A stretch of 64,000 nucleotides of DNA from Pseudomonadota bacterium (GTDB lineage Bacteria; Myxococcota_A; UBA9160; SZUA-336), in assembly GCA_003247575.1 (NCBI GenBank), contig QJZC01000027.1, positions 1 to 64,000 on the forward strand. Direction: 5' to 3'. Below the pieces are notes generated by a model. That model saw only the letters and a list, made by a program, of their open reading frames with translations. It searched no databases and was not told the origin of the DNA. A program made the translations under genes and the position numbers. Positions 27,739 through 36,740 of this stretch are shown in pieces (within the stretch, counting starts at the first letter, position 1; every line of letters begins with the position of its first letter).

Positions 27739-28959
27739 TCACACCTTCTGCGGAGGGGAGGGGGCTGGCTCCTCGGCCTTGTCGCCGAACGGCTGCCAGC
27801 TGCCCCCCGCTGAGCGCGCGGTGGCGCGCTCTCGCGGCGGTGTTCGTTTGTGTTTCGGAGGCTGCGCGCTCGCGCGACCTTCGCCGGCGTCGTTCGTTCC
27901 GACCCCCTCCTGCTGCACACGAAAGAAGTGCATCAGCTGCTCGACCTGCTTCGCGAACGCGGACAATGCTTCTGCCGTTGCGGACAGCTCTTCGATCGCG
28001 GTGGCGTTGCGCAGCGCGACCGCGTCGACCCGTCCCATGGCGAGATTGATCTGCCCGACGCCTTCCGACTGTTCCTGGGAGGCGACCGATACCTCCTGCA
28101 TCAGCTCGGCCGTCTGCTGGATCGACGGTACGAGGGTGCCGAGGAGTTCCCCCGATCGTTCCGCCATGCGCACACTCGAGGAAGCGACGTCTCCGATCTC
28201 GCGCGCCGCGTCTTGGCTGCGTTCGGCGAGCTTTCGCACCTCTGCGGCGACTACGGCGAATCCCTTTCCCTGCTCGCCCGCCCGTGCTGCCTCGATTGCC
28301 GCGTTGAGCGCGAGCATGTTGGTCTGGTGCGAGATCTCCTCGATGATCGAGATGCGGTCAGCGATCGAGCGCATGGCTTGCAGCGTCTCTTGGACAGCGT
28401 GGCCGCTCTCCTCGCACTCCAAGCTGCCCTTGCGTGCCATCTGTTCGAGCTTGCGGCTGTGGTCCGCGTTCTTGAGGATCGATGCGTTCATCTGCTCGAG
28501 GCTTGCTGAGGTCTCCTGGACCGACGAGGCCTGCTCCGAGATTCCTTGCGAGAGCGTGCGCGCGGAGGAAGCCACCTCGGACGCTGCACGCGTGAGTGAC
28601 GCGGCCGTGCTGTCGACCCCGCCGAGCACTCGCTGGAGCTCCTGGCTCAGGCGGGTCATTCCGTGCAGCAGAGAGCCGATCTCGTCTCGACCTGCCGGAG
28701 GGATCGCAACGCGGAGGTTGCCTTGCGTGATGGCGTCGACGACGTGCCGTACGTCCAGCAGTGGGCGTGTGATTGCATGCATGACGAGCGGGGTCAGCGC
28801 GACCACGATCGCCAGCGAGGACGCGCTCACGATCAGGACCCACTGTTGCGTACCCTCGCTCACGCTTCGGAATGAGAGCACTAGAGTTGCGCAGAGCGCC
28901 GTGCTGGCGACGAGCGGGAGCAGCAGGATCTTCAGGCGCAAACTCAGATGGTCCAACAT
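27739..28959 (-). CDS. Methyl-accepting chemotaxis protein without periplasmic sensor domain
   Basis: 406 residues. Two membrane helices (about 10-31 and 41-61) are joined by a loop of only about ten residues, followed by HAMP ([19 protein letters not shown]) and the long coiled-coil signalling domain. The conserved hairpin tip is [23 protein letters not shown] and helical methylation regions flank it. It should form arrays with CheW and CheA and be modified by CheR and CheB. With no ligand-binding ectodomain it likely receives its input inside the cell or membrane. It sits 57 bp after cheB. No C-terminal NWETF-type CheR tether is seen. Confidence 0.92.
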   Translation of the reverse strand: MLDHLSLRLKILLLPLVASTALCATLVLSFRSVSEGTQQWVLIVSASSLAIVVALTPLVMHAITRPLLDVRHVVDAITQGNLRVAIPPAGRDEIGSLLHGMTRLSQELQRVLGGVDSTAASLTRAASEVASSARTLSQGISEQASSVQETSASLEQMNASILKNADHSRKLEQMARKGSLECEESGHAVQETLQAMRSIADRISIIEEISHQTNMLALNAAIEAARAGEQGKGFAVVAAEVRKLAERSQDAAREIGDVASSSVRMAERSGELLGTLVPSIQQTAELMQEVSVASQEQSEGVGQINLAMGRVDAVALRNATAIEELSATAEALSAFAKQVEQLMHFFRVQQEGVGTNDAGEGRASAQPPKHKRTPPRERATARSAGGSWQPFGDKAEEPAPSPPQKV

Positions 28960-29016
28960 GATGCCTCTTGCATCGGCAGTTCTCGAGAAATGCTGCGCTT
29001 CTCGAGTTCGCGACGC

Positions 29017-30126
29017 CTATTCGTTCTCGATGGCCGACCCGGAGCGGGGCACCACGAAGCAGCCGCGAACCAGAGCCGCGAGCGCGTCGATGGGTGCAAC
29101 GTGCACGGCCGCTCCGAGCTCGATGGCCGCTCGCGGCATGCCGAATACCACGCAGCTACTCGAGCTCTCGGCGAACGTCTCCGCGCCACATCGTCGCATC
29201 TCGAGCAAGCCGCTCGCGCCATCGCAGCCCATACCCGTGAGTAGGACGCCAACGGCGTCGCTGCCGCAGCTTCGCGCCACGGACTGGAACAGCAGATCGG
29301 CGCTCGGGCGATGTCCGTGCTGCATGGTTCCGTCGTGAAGCCTGGTGCGCAGAGCACTGCCTCCCGAGTCTCGCGCGACTTCGAGGTGGCGTCCTCCCGG
29401 AGCGATCAGTGCGGTGCCGCTCTCTAGGGGCTCCCCCGCGCAGGCCTCGCGAACTTCGATCGATGCGAGCTCGTTCATGCGTCGTGCGAAGGCCCCCGTG
29501 AATGCTCGGGACATGTGTTGGACCACGAGTATCGGAGGACAGTCTTCCGGCATTGCCGTGAGCAGTGTCTGCAGGGCTTGTGGCCCTCCCGTCGAAGCCG
29601 CCAGCGCGACTACTTGCAGAGCTCGCGGGCGTGCGTCGGTACACTTCGCGTCGAGTGGCGGGCTGGCTACCGGCGCGGGCGGAAACACGCGCTCGACGTC
29701 GCGCGGTGCGCGCAGCACAGCCATGTGCGCCGCGCGGATCGACCGGAGCAAGGTGCGACGAGATTCGATCAGGAAGTCGCGCACGCCTACCACGGGCTTC
29801 GGGATCACCTCCAGCGCACCCTCCTCGAGCGAGCGGATGCTCGGGATCGCCGCGTCTCCGATCTGGGCCGAGCAGACGATCACCGGCAGTGGATCTCGCT
29901 GCATTTGCCTCCGCAGCCACGTGAGTCCATCCATTACCGGTAGCTCGAGGTCGAGAATGACCACGTCCGGACGCTGCTCCGAGAGCTTGCGATCCGCGAT
30001 GCGCGGATCGGCGGCTACGCTGACACTTATGTCCGACTCCCCACTGAGGACCTGCTTGAATGCCTGGCGGACGACCGCAGAGTCGTCGATGACGAGGACG
30101 TGGATGCGGCGCTCCGAAGCGGTCAT
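29017..30126 (-). CDS. cheB: Chemotaxis response regulator protein-glutamate methylesterase
   Basis: 369 residues. The N-terminal receiver domain has acid pair Asp14/Asp15 and phospho-acceptor Asp59 (VVILDLELPVMDG). The C-terminal methylesterase carries the catalytic triad motifs AASTGGPQALQ (Ser), VVQHMSRAF (His) and TGMGCDGA (Asp). It demethylates the MCP when phosphorylated by CheA. The ATG overlaps the cheR stop as ATGA (30123-30126), so the start is set there although the frame is open to 30558. Confidence 0.95.
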   Translation of the reverse strand: MTASERRIHVLVIDDSAVVRQAFKQVLSGESDISVSVAADPRIADRKLSEQRPDVVILDLELPVMDGLTWLRRQMQRDPLPVIVCSAQIGDAAIPSIRSLEEGALEVIPKPVVGVRDFLIESRRTLLRSIRAAHMAVLRAPRDVERVFPPAPVASPPLDAKCTDARPRALQVVALAASTGGPQALQTLLTAMPEDCPPILVVQHMSRAFTGAFARRMNELASIEVREACAGEPLESGTALIAPGGRHLEVARDSGGSALRTRLHDGTMQHGHRPSADLLFQSVARSCGSDAVGVLLTGMGCDGASGLLEMRRCGAETFAESSSSCVVFGMPRAAIELGAAVHVAPIDALAALVRGCFVVPRSGSAIENE

Positions 30127-30971
30127 CGGGAGCTCGCGCACTGCTTCTGGTACACGATGGGGCCCACGGCGCGCACTTGGTGTGCATGGCTCCCCAGGCC
30201 CTCCGCGTGCCCCAGGAACAGGTAGCCATTCGGTGCCAAGCACTCGACGATGCGCTCGATCACGCGCGTGCGCAGTTCGTCGCGAAAGTAGATGAGCACG
30301 TTGCGGCAGAAGATGGCGTCGAACGGTGTGCCGACCCCGTAAGGAGGCGCGGCCAGGTTGACGCAGCTCGTACGGACGTGGTGCCGGAGCTCGTCTGCCG
30401 CGCGCATGTTTCCAGCGAGCGTGCCCGTTCCCTGTAGCATGAAGCGCCGCAGATGGCGCTCGGGGATATCGTTGGCGCGCGCGATCGGCCATGTCGCCGA
30501 ACTGCAGCGTGCGAGCGCAGTCCGCGAGATGTCGGTGGCGATGATCTCGAGCTGCCATGACGGGAGTCTCGAGCGGAGGCTCATGGCCAGGGAGAAGGGC
30601 TCCTCACCGGTTGCGCATCCGGCGCTCCAGATGCGCAATCGGCGTGCTCGCGTACCCGAGTTGACCTGTTGGGTCCACGAATCGCAGAGCACCTGTTCGA
30701 GGAACTGGAACTGCTGTGGCTCGCGGAAGAAGCGCGTCTCGTGAGTACAGACCTGCTCCAGCATCGTGACGCGCTCGTCCGCATCTGCCTCTACGCGACG
30801 TGCATAGTCGCTGAACGAGTCCAGCTCGAGATCGCGTAGGCGCCGAGTCAGGCGTTGGACCAATAGCGAAGGCTGCGTGACGAAGATTCCGGACTCGCGT
30901 TCGATGATCCTTTGCAGGGAAGAGAAGTCGGTCCTGCGAAGATCTGGTTCCGAGCCTGAGGGTGCCTCCAC
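30123..30971 (-). CDS. cheR: Chemotaxis protein methyltransferase
   Basis: 282 residues. The N-terminal helical domain includes TRRLRDLELDSFSDYARRVE. The SAM-binding fold carries IWSAGCATGEEPFSLAM (motif I), DAIFCRNVLIYF (motif IV) and NGYLFLGHAE. It methylates glutamates of the MCP. GTG start at 30971, 6 bp after the cheW stop. It is translationally coupled to cheB. Confidence 0.95.
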   Translation of the reverse strand: MEAPSGSEPDLRRTDFSSLQRIIERESGIFVTQPSLLVQRLTRRLRDLELDSFSDYARRVEADADERVTMLEQVCTHETRFFREPQQFQFLEQVLCDSWTQQVNSGTRARRLRIWSAGCATGEEPFSLAMSLRSRLPSWQLEIIATDISRTALARCSSATWPIARANDIPERHLRRFMLQGTGTLAGNMRAADELRHHVRTSCVNLAAPPYGVGTPFDAIFCRNVLIYFRDELRTRVIERIVECLAPNGYLFLGHAEGLGSHAHQVRAVGPIVYQKQCASSR

Positions 30972-30977
30972 GAAGGT

Positions 30978-31514
30978 CTACGGCTCGCGCACCGAGACCG
31001 CTTCTGTGCTGGACTCCGGCGACTCGGCGGCCGCGTCGTCCATGGACGCCCACGCGGCGCGCAGAGCATCGCCGCCGATCACGGCGTCGACGTCCAGCAG
31101 CAGCACGAAGCGGGACCCGACCTTCGCCACGCCTCGCAGGAAGTTGGCTGAGACGGGAGCTCCGAGTCGCGGTGCGGGCTCTATGTCGTCTGGGCCGAGA
31201 TCGAGCACCTGACTGACGTCGTCCGTGACGAGCCCGATGCGGGTCCACTCGCCGTCCAGTTCCAGCTCGCAGACGACGATACTCGTGCGCTTGGTGCGCT
31301 CGGTGGGTGCGAAACCGAGACGCTGCGCGAGGTCGACGATCGGCACCACGGCACCGCGTAGGTTGATCAGCCCCGAGACGAACGCCGGCACACGCGGGAG
31401 CGCCGTGACCTGACCGTGTGGGATGATCTCGCGCACCTCGAGAATCTCGAGCGCGTATTCGCTTCCTTGTACCAGGAAGCTCAGATACTGACGATCTTGT
31501 TCCGCGTCACTCAC
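30978..31514 (-). CDS. cheW: Chemotaxis coupling protein CheW
   Basis: 178 residues, a single CheW SH3-like domain: QYLSFLVQGSEYALEILEVREII, then GLINLRGAVVPIVDL, and a C-terminal helix. It couples the MCP to CheA. The GTG at 31514 overlaps the cheA stop (GTGA) and has a GAGG upstream. The frame continues open to 31835 through cheA but the overlap fixes the start. Confidence 0.93.
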   Translation of the reverse strand: MSDAEQDRQYLSFLVQGSEYALEILEVREIIPHGQVTALPRVPAFVSGLINLRGAVVPIVDLAQRLGFAPTERTKRTSIVVCELELDGEWTRIGLVTDDVSQVLDLGPDDIEPAPRLGAPVSANFLRGVAKVGSRFVLLLDVDAVIGGDALRAAWASMDDAAAESPESSTEAVSVREP

Positions 31515-33193
31515 GCGTGGACCTCGGGAGCCTCGCGGCGCTGCTGCGCCCTGGAACCGGTGGCGGAGTCGGCTCGTGCATCGGCCAGATCCAGCAGGCT
31601 CTTGACATCGAGGATCAGGGCGACGCGTCCGCTGTGTAGGATTGTGCAGCCGGCGACAGCGGGGAGCCCGCGGAACAAGCGGCTGAGCGGCTTGATCACG
31701 ACCTGCTGTGAGCCCATGATACTGGTTACTGCGAGGCCGACGCGACGATTCTCGCAGTGGACCAGCACGACCTCCGTGGCGCTCTCGGCGCTCTCGGCCC
31801 CGTCGGGGCTGAGGAGTTCGGACAGCCGGATCCAAGGCAGGCGCGAGCCAGTGCGCGCTACCCAGCCGCTCGCGGATCCGGTCTCCTCACGCGGTAGATC
31901 GAAGCACTCGATCACTGTCGCTAGCGGGATCAGGCAGGTGTCGTCCCCCACTACGACGGTGAGGACCTCGAGAATCGCCAGGGTCAGGGGGAGCTGCAGT
32001 GCGACCGTCGTGCCGCGATCCGGCGTTCCGTGGATGCGCACCGAGCCCCCCAGTGCTTCGACGTTCTTTCTCACCACCCCCATGCCCACGCCGCGGCCGG
32101 ACAGATCCGTGATGGTGTCCGCCGTCGAGAAGCCTTCCTCGAACACGAGCGAGAACACTGCGGCGTTGCTTGGCGCGAGGCCGTCGGGGTGCAGCCCGCG
32201 TGCGCGCGCACGCTCGAGGATGCGCTCGCGATCGAGGCCGACCCCGTCGTCGATCCCCTCGATCACGATGCTGCTGCCACGATGGAAGGCTCGCAGGACG
32301 AGCTTGCCGCAGGGCGGCTTTCCCTTGGCGCGACGCGCTTCCGGCGCTTCGAGGCCGTGGTCGATCGCATTGCGAACCATATGGGTCAACGGATCCTTCA
32401 GGTGCTCGATCACCGCGGCGTCTACTTCGACGTCCTCTCCTTCGAGCTCGACGCGCACCTGTTTGCCGAGTGCGATCGAGAGATCGCGCGCCACGCGCAC
32501 GTACTGGCGCAGGGTGGGTCCCACCGGGACCATGCGAACGCTCGAGACCTGCTCCTGCAGCTCGAGGGTGAGCCGAGCCGAGTCGCGGAATGCCTCGCGC
32601 AGCCGTTCTCCGGTTCGCCCAGGCACGTCCATCAATAGCTGTTGGAACGACGCGCGTGCGATCACGATCTCGCCGGCCAGGTCCAGGAGTCGGTCGAGCT
32701 TGTGGATGCCGACCCGCAAGGTCATCGAGCTGCGTCTCTGCTCGGTGGCCTGTCTCGATTCCGCAGATCGGGGAGGCTCAGCGAGCGGTTGGACGGAGCC
32801 TGGGTCGGACTGCGACTGCAGGCCATCGTAGAGTGCGAGTGCTGCACAGCGTGATCGCAGCTCTGGGGGAGGGGCATCGGCGTAGTCGAGCAGCTGGCGC
32901 AGTACGTCGACGCACTCGAGCAAATGACTCGTGAGCGGTCGGGTCGGGGTCAGACGGTGCTCCCGAAGCCCGTCGAACAGGTCCTCGATGTGGTGTGCAA
33001 AGTCGGTGATCGCCGAAAGACTGACCGTCGCGGCGCTCCCCTTCAGCGTATGAACCGCGCGAAACCCGTTGTGAAGGGCCTCGCGATCCTCGGGGTGCGT
33101 CTCGATTTGGAGGAGCGACTCTTCGAGGGCGGTCAGGTGCTCCTCCGCTTCACCGCGGAAGACCTGCAGCAGCAGCTCGAGGTCGATCTCCAT
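31511..33193 (-). CDS. cheA: Chemotaxis histidine kinase CheA, short form lacking the P2 domain
   Basis: 560 residues. Hpt domain P1 has phosphorylatable His48 (RAVHTLKGSA). The dimerisation helices (about 155-215) follow after a linker of only about 50 residues, too short for a P2 CheY/CheB-docking domain. The GHKL ATPase follows (HMVRNAIDHGLE, GIDDGVGLD, GRGVGMGVV), then a C-terminal CheW-like domain. It autophosphorylates in response to the MCP and passes phosphate to CheB and probably to the operon's single-domain regulator. The start is 92 bp after the GAF gene. Confidence 0.95.
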   Translation of the reverse strand: MEIDLELLLQVFRGEAEEHLTALEESLLQIETHPEDREALHNGFRAVHTLKGSAATVSLSAITDFAHHIEDLFDGLREHRLTPTRPLTSHLLECVDVLRQLLDYADAPPPELRSRCAALALYDGLQSQSDPGSVQPLAEPPRSAESRQATEQRRSSMTLRVGIHKLDRLLDLAGEIVIARASFQQLLMDVPGRTGERLREAFRDSARLTLELQEQVSSVRMVPVGPTLRQYVRVARDLSIALGKQVRVELEGEDVEVDAAVIEHLKDPLTHMVRNAIDHGLEAPEARRAKGKPPCGKLVLRAFHRGSSIVIEGIDDGVGLDRERILERARARGLHPDGLAPSNAAVFSLVFEEGFSTADTITDLSGRGVGMGVVRKNVEALGGSVRIHGTPDRGTTVALQLPLTLAILEVLTVVVGDDTCLIPLATVIECFDLPREETGSASGWVARTGSRLPWIRLSELLSPDGAESAESATEVVLVHCENRRVGLAVTSIMGSQQVVIKPLSRLFRGLPAVAGCTILHSGRVALILDVKSLLDLADARADSATGSRAQQRREAPEVHA

Positions 33194-33285
33194 GCGACTC
33201 GTCTGTCCTCGTGAGGGGCTTCGATTGAGGGGAGCCGGCGCGGTCGAAGTCGCGTCCGCCCCCTGGTCGTCGTTTGAGCGAACTC

Positions 33286-34029
33286 TCAGGCGGAGCGGGC
33301 CGTCTCCGCGAGACGCGTGCAGTAGAGGGCCATCCCGGCGTGGGTCCGCAGTAGATTGAAGAGCTCGATATCATCGGGTTCGAGCCTGGCCTTCTGGCCG
33401 AGCAGCTTGAAGATCGCGATCACGCCGGCCACGCGTCCGCTGACGCTCATCGGGATGCAAGCGGTGAGCTGTTGCGAGTCCTGGGCGGCGTGCCCGCCGA
33501 GGTAGATTTCGCCTGTGCGCGCGGCGTGCCCGATCGCACCAGAGTCGAGCGCGAGGCGTCGATAGGGCTCGGGATCGATGCCGACGGATGCGATCAGTTC
33601 GAGCTCTCCAGCCTCTCTGTCGAGTTCGAAGATGCCGAGCTGCTCCGACCCGATCATGTTGGCGATGATCTCCTCGAGCGCGAGGAGCACCTCTTTGCGG
33701 TCCAGAGTTCCGTTCAAGCGGTAGGCGGCTACATAGAGGTTGAGCAGACTCGCGGACTGCTGTTGCAGGGCCAGCTGCTCGTGTTGCAGGCGATGATTCT
33801 CCTGCTCGACGAACTGCAGCCGTTGCTTCAGTGAGTCGGTCTCCTGCTGAGCTGGGGCACCCTGCGAGCGTGCATTGAGTACCGCAGTTCGGACCGAGAG
33901 CTCGTGCTGCAGCTCCGTGTTCTGTTTTCGAAGGCGTTCGTTCTCACGCAGCAGGGCTGTGGCAAAGCGCTGAGAGTCTTCGTAGACGTCGCGAATGTAG
34001 GCGAGTCCTCGATCGTCACTCTGGCTCAT
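33286..34029 (-). CDS. Coiled-coil GAF-domain protein
   Basis: 247 residues. A long N-terminal coiled coil (about 15-95, rich in Gln/Glu/Leu) precedes a GAF domain (about 98-240: LLALEEIIANMIGSEQLGIFELD, then GIDPEPYRRLALDSGAIGHAARTGEIYL). There is no catalytic output domain. It is translationally coupled to the response regulator (ATGA overlap 34026-34029). It could be a cytoplasmic sensor or scaffold feeding the CheA system. Ligand unknown. Confidence 0.85.
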   Translation of the reverse strand: MSQSDDRGLAYIRDVYEDSQRFATALLRENERLRKQNTELQHELSVRTAVLNARSQGAPAQQETDSLKQRLQFVEQENHRLQHEQLALQQQSASLLNLYVAAYRLNGTLDRKEVLLALEEIIANMIGSEQLGIFELDREAGELELIASVGIDPEPYRRLALDSGAIGHAARTGEIYLGGHAAQDSQQLTACIPMSVSGRVAGVIAIFKLLGQKARLEPDDIELFNLLRTHAGMALYCTRLAETARSA

Positions 34030-34415
34030 ATCGCCCCTCCGCTAGCCGTCGAGAGCAAGCCTCGGACCTTGCGCAGGAGCTCGGCGCCATCGAGAGGCTT
34101 GGTGACATAGTCCGTGCAGCCGGCCTCGCGGGCCTTGGACACGTACTCCACCTCGCTCCGGGTCGTGACCATGATGATCGGTGTCTCCTTCGTCGCCGAC
34201 TGATTGCGAAGGTGTGCGCAGACCTCGATCCCGGTCATGTCGGGCATGATCACGTCGAGCAAGATGAGATCCGGCGCTTCGGTCAGAGCGATTTCGATCG
34301 CTTGGGTCCCGTTCTCGGCGCACAGTAGCCGAAACTCGGGCTGGTTCAGGATCATCTGCTCCATCATCAGCACGGTCTTCGCATCGTCGACGAGGAGAAT
34401 CTTCTTCGGGGCCAT
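34026..34415 (-). CDS. Single-domain response regulator (CheY-like)
   Basis: 129 residues, one receiver domain: acid pair Asp10/Asp11, phospho-acceptor Asp54 (LILLDVIMPDMTG), the conserved Thr in IIMVTTRSE and the Lys in YVTKPLDG. First gene of the chemosensory operon. ATG 34415 is preceded by AGGAAGGA. It is the probable phospho-target of the operon's CheA. Output partner unknown. Confidence 0.92.
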   Translation of the reverse strand: MAPKKILLVDDAKTVLMMEQMILNQPEFRLLCAENGTQAIEIALTEAPDLILLDVIMPDMTGIEVCAHLRNQSATKETPIIMVTTRSEVEYVSKAREAGCTDYVTKPLDGAELLRKVRGLLSTASGGAI

Positions 34416-34658
34416 CGGAAATCCTTCCTGGGTCCGAGCGCGATGCCTGGTATGCAACGGCATCGGCGAGCACAGCCTTTAGTGGGACGGCCTTGGGATT
34501 CCGGAGAGAAGCGCGATCCCGGTATAGATCTCGGTGATCGAATCCGTTCAGGAATTCAGGGGCAGATCGCAGGGGCCTGTTTCCGGCGGCGGTGATATCA
34601 GATGACACCGGCGTGCGAGTGCGGAGTCCGTAGACTCGAGCCCTTCTGGAGGAGTGGC

Positions 34659-35180
34659 GTGAAGGGAACGATCATCAAGTGTCTGCAGGAGATGGTGGAG
34701 AAGCGTCATAGCAAGGAGTCCTGGCAGCAGATACTGAACGAGGCAGGACTCGAGGGACCGCAGTTCTTCTCTCTGAGCTCGGATGTCCCCGACACCGATG
34801 CGATCGGTCTCTTCGAGGCGACGGCGAGCGTGCTCGGACTGTCTCCCGAAGCGACGTCCGATGCCTTCGGGGATCATTGGGTGAACGACTACGCCGCGCG
34901 CGTCTATCAGACGTTGTATGCGAGGCTTCGCTCGGCGCGTGAGTTCATCCTTGCGCTCGACGGGGTGCACATGATGGTGACCAACACCATCGAGAACGCG
35001 CATCCTCCGCGCTTCGACTACCAGGAAGAGGGTGACGATACCCTGATCGTGACGTACAAGTCGCAGCGCGGCTTGATCGATCTCTACGTGGGCCTCGCCC
35101 GTGGAGTGGGTCGCTACTTTTCGACCCCGATGCAGGTGACGAAGCTCGGAGCCTCACAGGTTCGCATCCGATTTCTCTAG
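34659..35180 (+). CDS. Stand-alone H-NOX (heme nitric oxide/oxygen-binding) sensor
   Basis: 173 residues, the normal length for bacterial H-NOX. The N-terminus KGTIIKCLQEMVEKRHSKESW, the proximal heme ligand His104 (LDGVHMMVTNT), the PPRF segment and the heme-propionate motif YKSQR (Tyr133, Ser135, Arg137) are all present. The position that holds a distal Tyr in O2-binding H-NOX proteins appears to be Leu142, with Tyr143 next to it, which would favour NO over O2, though an alignment is needed. GTG 34659 follows GGAGGAG. It is divergent from the chemosensory operon across a 243-bp gap, so it likely shares regulation and may report NO to CheA or another kinase. Confidence 0.92.
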   Translation: MKGTIIKCLQEMVEKRHSKESWQQILNEAGLEGPQFFSLSSDVPDTDAIGLFEATASVLGLSPEATSDAFGDHWVNDYAARVYQTLYARLRSAREFILALDGVHMMVTNTIENAHPPRFDYQEEGDDTLIVTYKSQRGLIDLYVGLARGVGRYFSTPMQVTKLGASQVRIRFL

Positions 35181-35205
35181 GGCCCGCGGGTGCGCGGACA
35201 TGGGG

Positions 35206-36060
35206 TCAGAAGACGACACTGCGGTGGCCGACGACGACGACGCGGTCTTCGAGGTGCGCGCGCACCGCGCTCGCGAGTGCCAGGCGCTCGACGTCGCGTC
35301 CCTTGCGGACCAGGTCTGCGACACTGTCCCTGTGCGAGCAGTGCACCACCTCCTGCGCGAGGATCGGGCCCTCGTCGAGGTCGGAGGTGGCGTAGTGAGC
35401 GGTTGCCCCGATCAGCTTCACTCCGCGCTCGTAGGCCTGGTGGTAGGGGCGCGCGCCGATGAATGCTGGCAGGAAGCTGTGATGGATGTTGATGACTCTC
35501 TCTGGGTACTCGGCGATGAACTCGGGCGATACGATCTGCATGTAGCGAGCCAGGACTACGAGGTCGATCGCGTGCTGGTCCAGTAGCTCGAGCTCTCGAG
35601 CCTCCTGCGCGTCCTTCGTCTCGGGAGTGATCGGGAATACGTGGAACGGGAGTCCGAACTGGTCGGCGACCGGCTCGAGATCTAGGTGATTGGATACGAT
35701 CAGCGAGATCTCGCACGGGAGCTCACCCAGTCGGTGACGCAGGAGCAGGTCCGCGAGGCAGTGCTCGAACTTCGATGCGAAGAGCGCGACGCGTTTGCGT
35801 TCATCGGAGTGGGTGAGGCGCCAGCGCATCCGGTGACGTGCGCACTCCTGGCTCAGGACCTCCTCGAGCTCCGCGCGCGAGACCGCGAGCTCCGAGGTTT
35901 CGAAGTGGATCCGCTGGCAGAAGGTGTGGGTCGTGGCCTCGGTGTGCTGCTGGGCCTGCAGGATGTTGGCCCCGTGCTCGTAGAGGAGCTGCGCGAGCGC
36001 GGCTACCAGCCCCTTCTGATCGGGGCACGAGACGACCAGGGTCGCGGTCGGATGCTTCAA
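35206..36060 (-). CDS. purU: Formyltetrahydrofolate deformylase
   Basis: 284 residues. An N-terminal ACT domain (LVVSCPDQKGLVAALAQLLYEHGANIL) is followed by a formyltransferase-type hydrolase domain with NIHHSFLPAFIGARPYHQAYERG, GATAHYAT and DLDEGPI, which carry the catalytic His and Asp. It hydrolyses 10-formyl-THF to formate and THF, balancing one-carbon pools. Start is TTG at 36060 behind GGAGAGGAA. It converges with the H-NOX gene (25-bp gap). Confidence 0.95.
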   Translation of the reverse strand: MKHPTATLVVSCPDQKGLVAALAQLLYEHGANILQAQQHTEATTHTFCQRIHFETSELAVSRAELEEVLSQECARHRMRWRLTHSDERKRVALFASKFEHCLADLLLRHRLGELPCEISLIVSNHLDLEPVADQFGLPFHVFPITPETKDAQEARELELLDQHAIDLVVLARYMQIVSPEFIAEYPERVINIHHSFLPAFIGARPYHQAYERGVKLIGATAHYATSDLDEGPILAQEVVHCSHRDSVADLVRKGRDVERLALASAVRAHLEDRVVVVGHRSVVF

Positions 36061-36740
36061 CTTCGGTTCCTCTCCTGGATGCTACTGCTGTGGATTCGAG
36101 AGCGGCTGGGCCGACGGAGCGGATAGGCCGAGCGGCCCGCGAGGCGCTCCGGGACCGCCCTGGGCGTGCCGCTCGGGCTCCAGTCTCCAACCGGTCGAGT
36201 CCCCGGAACGGACCGTGCGAGGTGACAGGGTACGCCAGGAGTGACGCTCGCGGCCGCGATCGTTCAGTTTGCGGCGCGCCCCCGTCTCGGGGTGCCGCCT
36301 TCTCCGCGCGCTGCCATCGCGCAGAGGGCACTCGGAGAGCGCTGTCGCGCCGCCAAGAGGGCGCTGAGGCGCCCGCGCGAGCCCACGCGAGAGGGCTGCG
36401 CTGCTCGCTCCTGTGCCCAGGTTTGGGGCACGACCGCAAACCGTGAAGAATCTCGGCAATCCGGAGGCAAACTCTCGCTTCTGGCTACGCTTGCGCTAGA
36501 ATGCGCCCCGCTGAAATCTGCGGCGTCTCCAAGGCTCCGGGCCCGCCTTCCGGTATGCCCGACTGACCGAGCGGGCTCTCGAGTCCGGGCACTCGGAAGA
36601 TCCGGGATCGAGGGGCTCTCGGGCATCGGACGCTGGAACGCTGGGGGCTCGCAGGCAGGCAGGCGATCGGCAAGTCGTCGCCCTGCACGCCCCTCTGAAC
36701 ATCGTGTACCTGCCTGGCCAGGCATTCGAGGATCGAGACC
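36061..36740. other. 680-bp intergenic region upstream of fusA
   Basis: No supported gene, and the open frames crossing it are Arg/Pro-rich shadows. A TAGAAT hexamer at 36497-36502 could be the fusA -10 box, giving a leader of about 240 nt; no convincing -35 was found. GC-rich inverted segments are abundant. No riboswitch or tRNA was recognised. Confidence 0.4.

Noticed and set aside
27629-29338. 569-residue plus-strand frame over the MCP
   Set aside because: Ser/Arg-rich antisense of the MCP and CheB genes, which are certain.
36082-36459. Minus-strand frame upstream of fusA
   Set aside because: Arg/Pro-rich, no family, no ribosome site, and no coding-like third-position signal beyond background.
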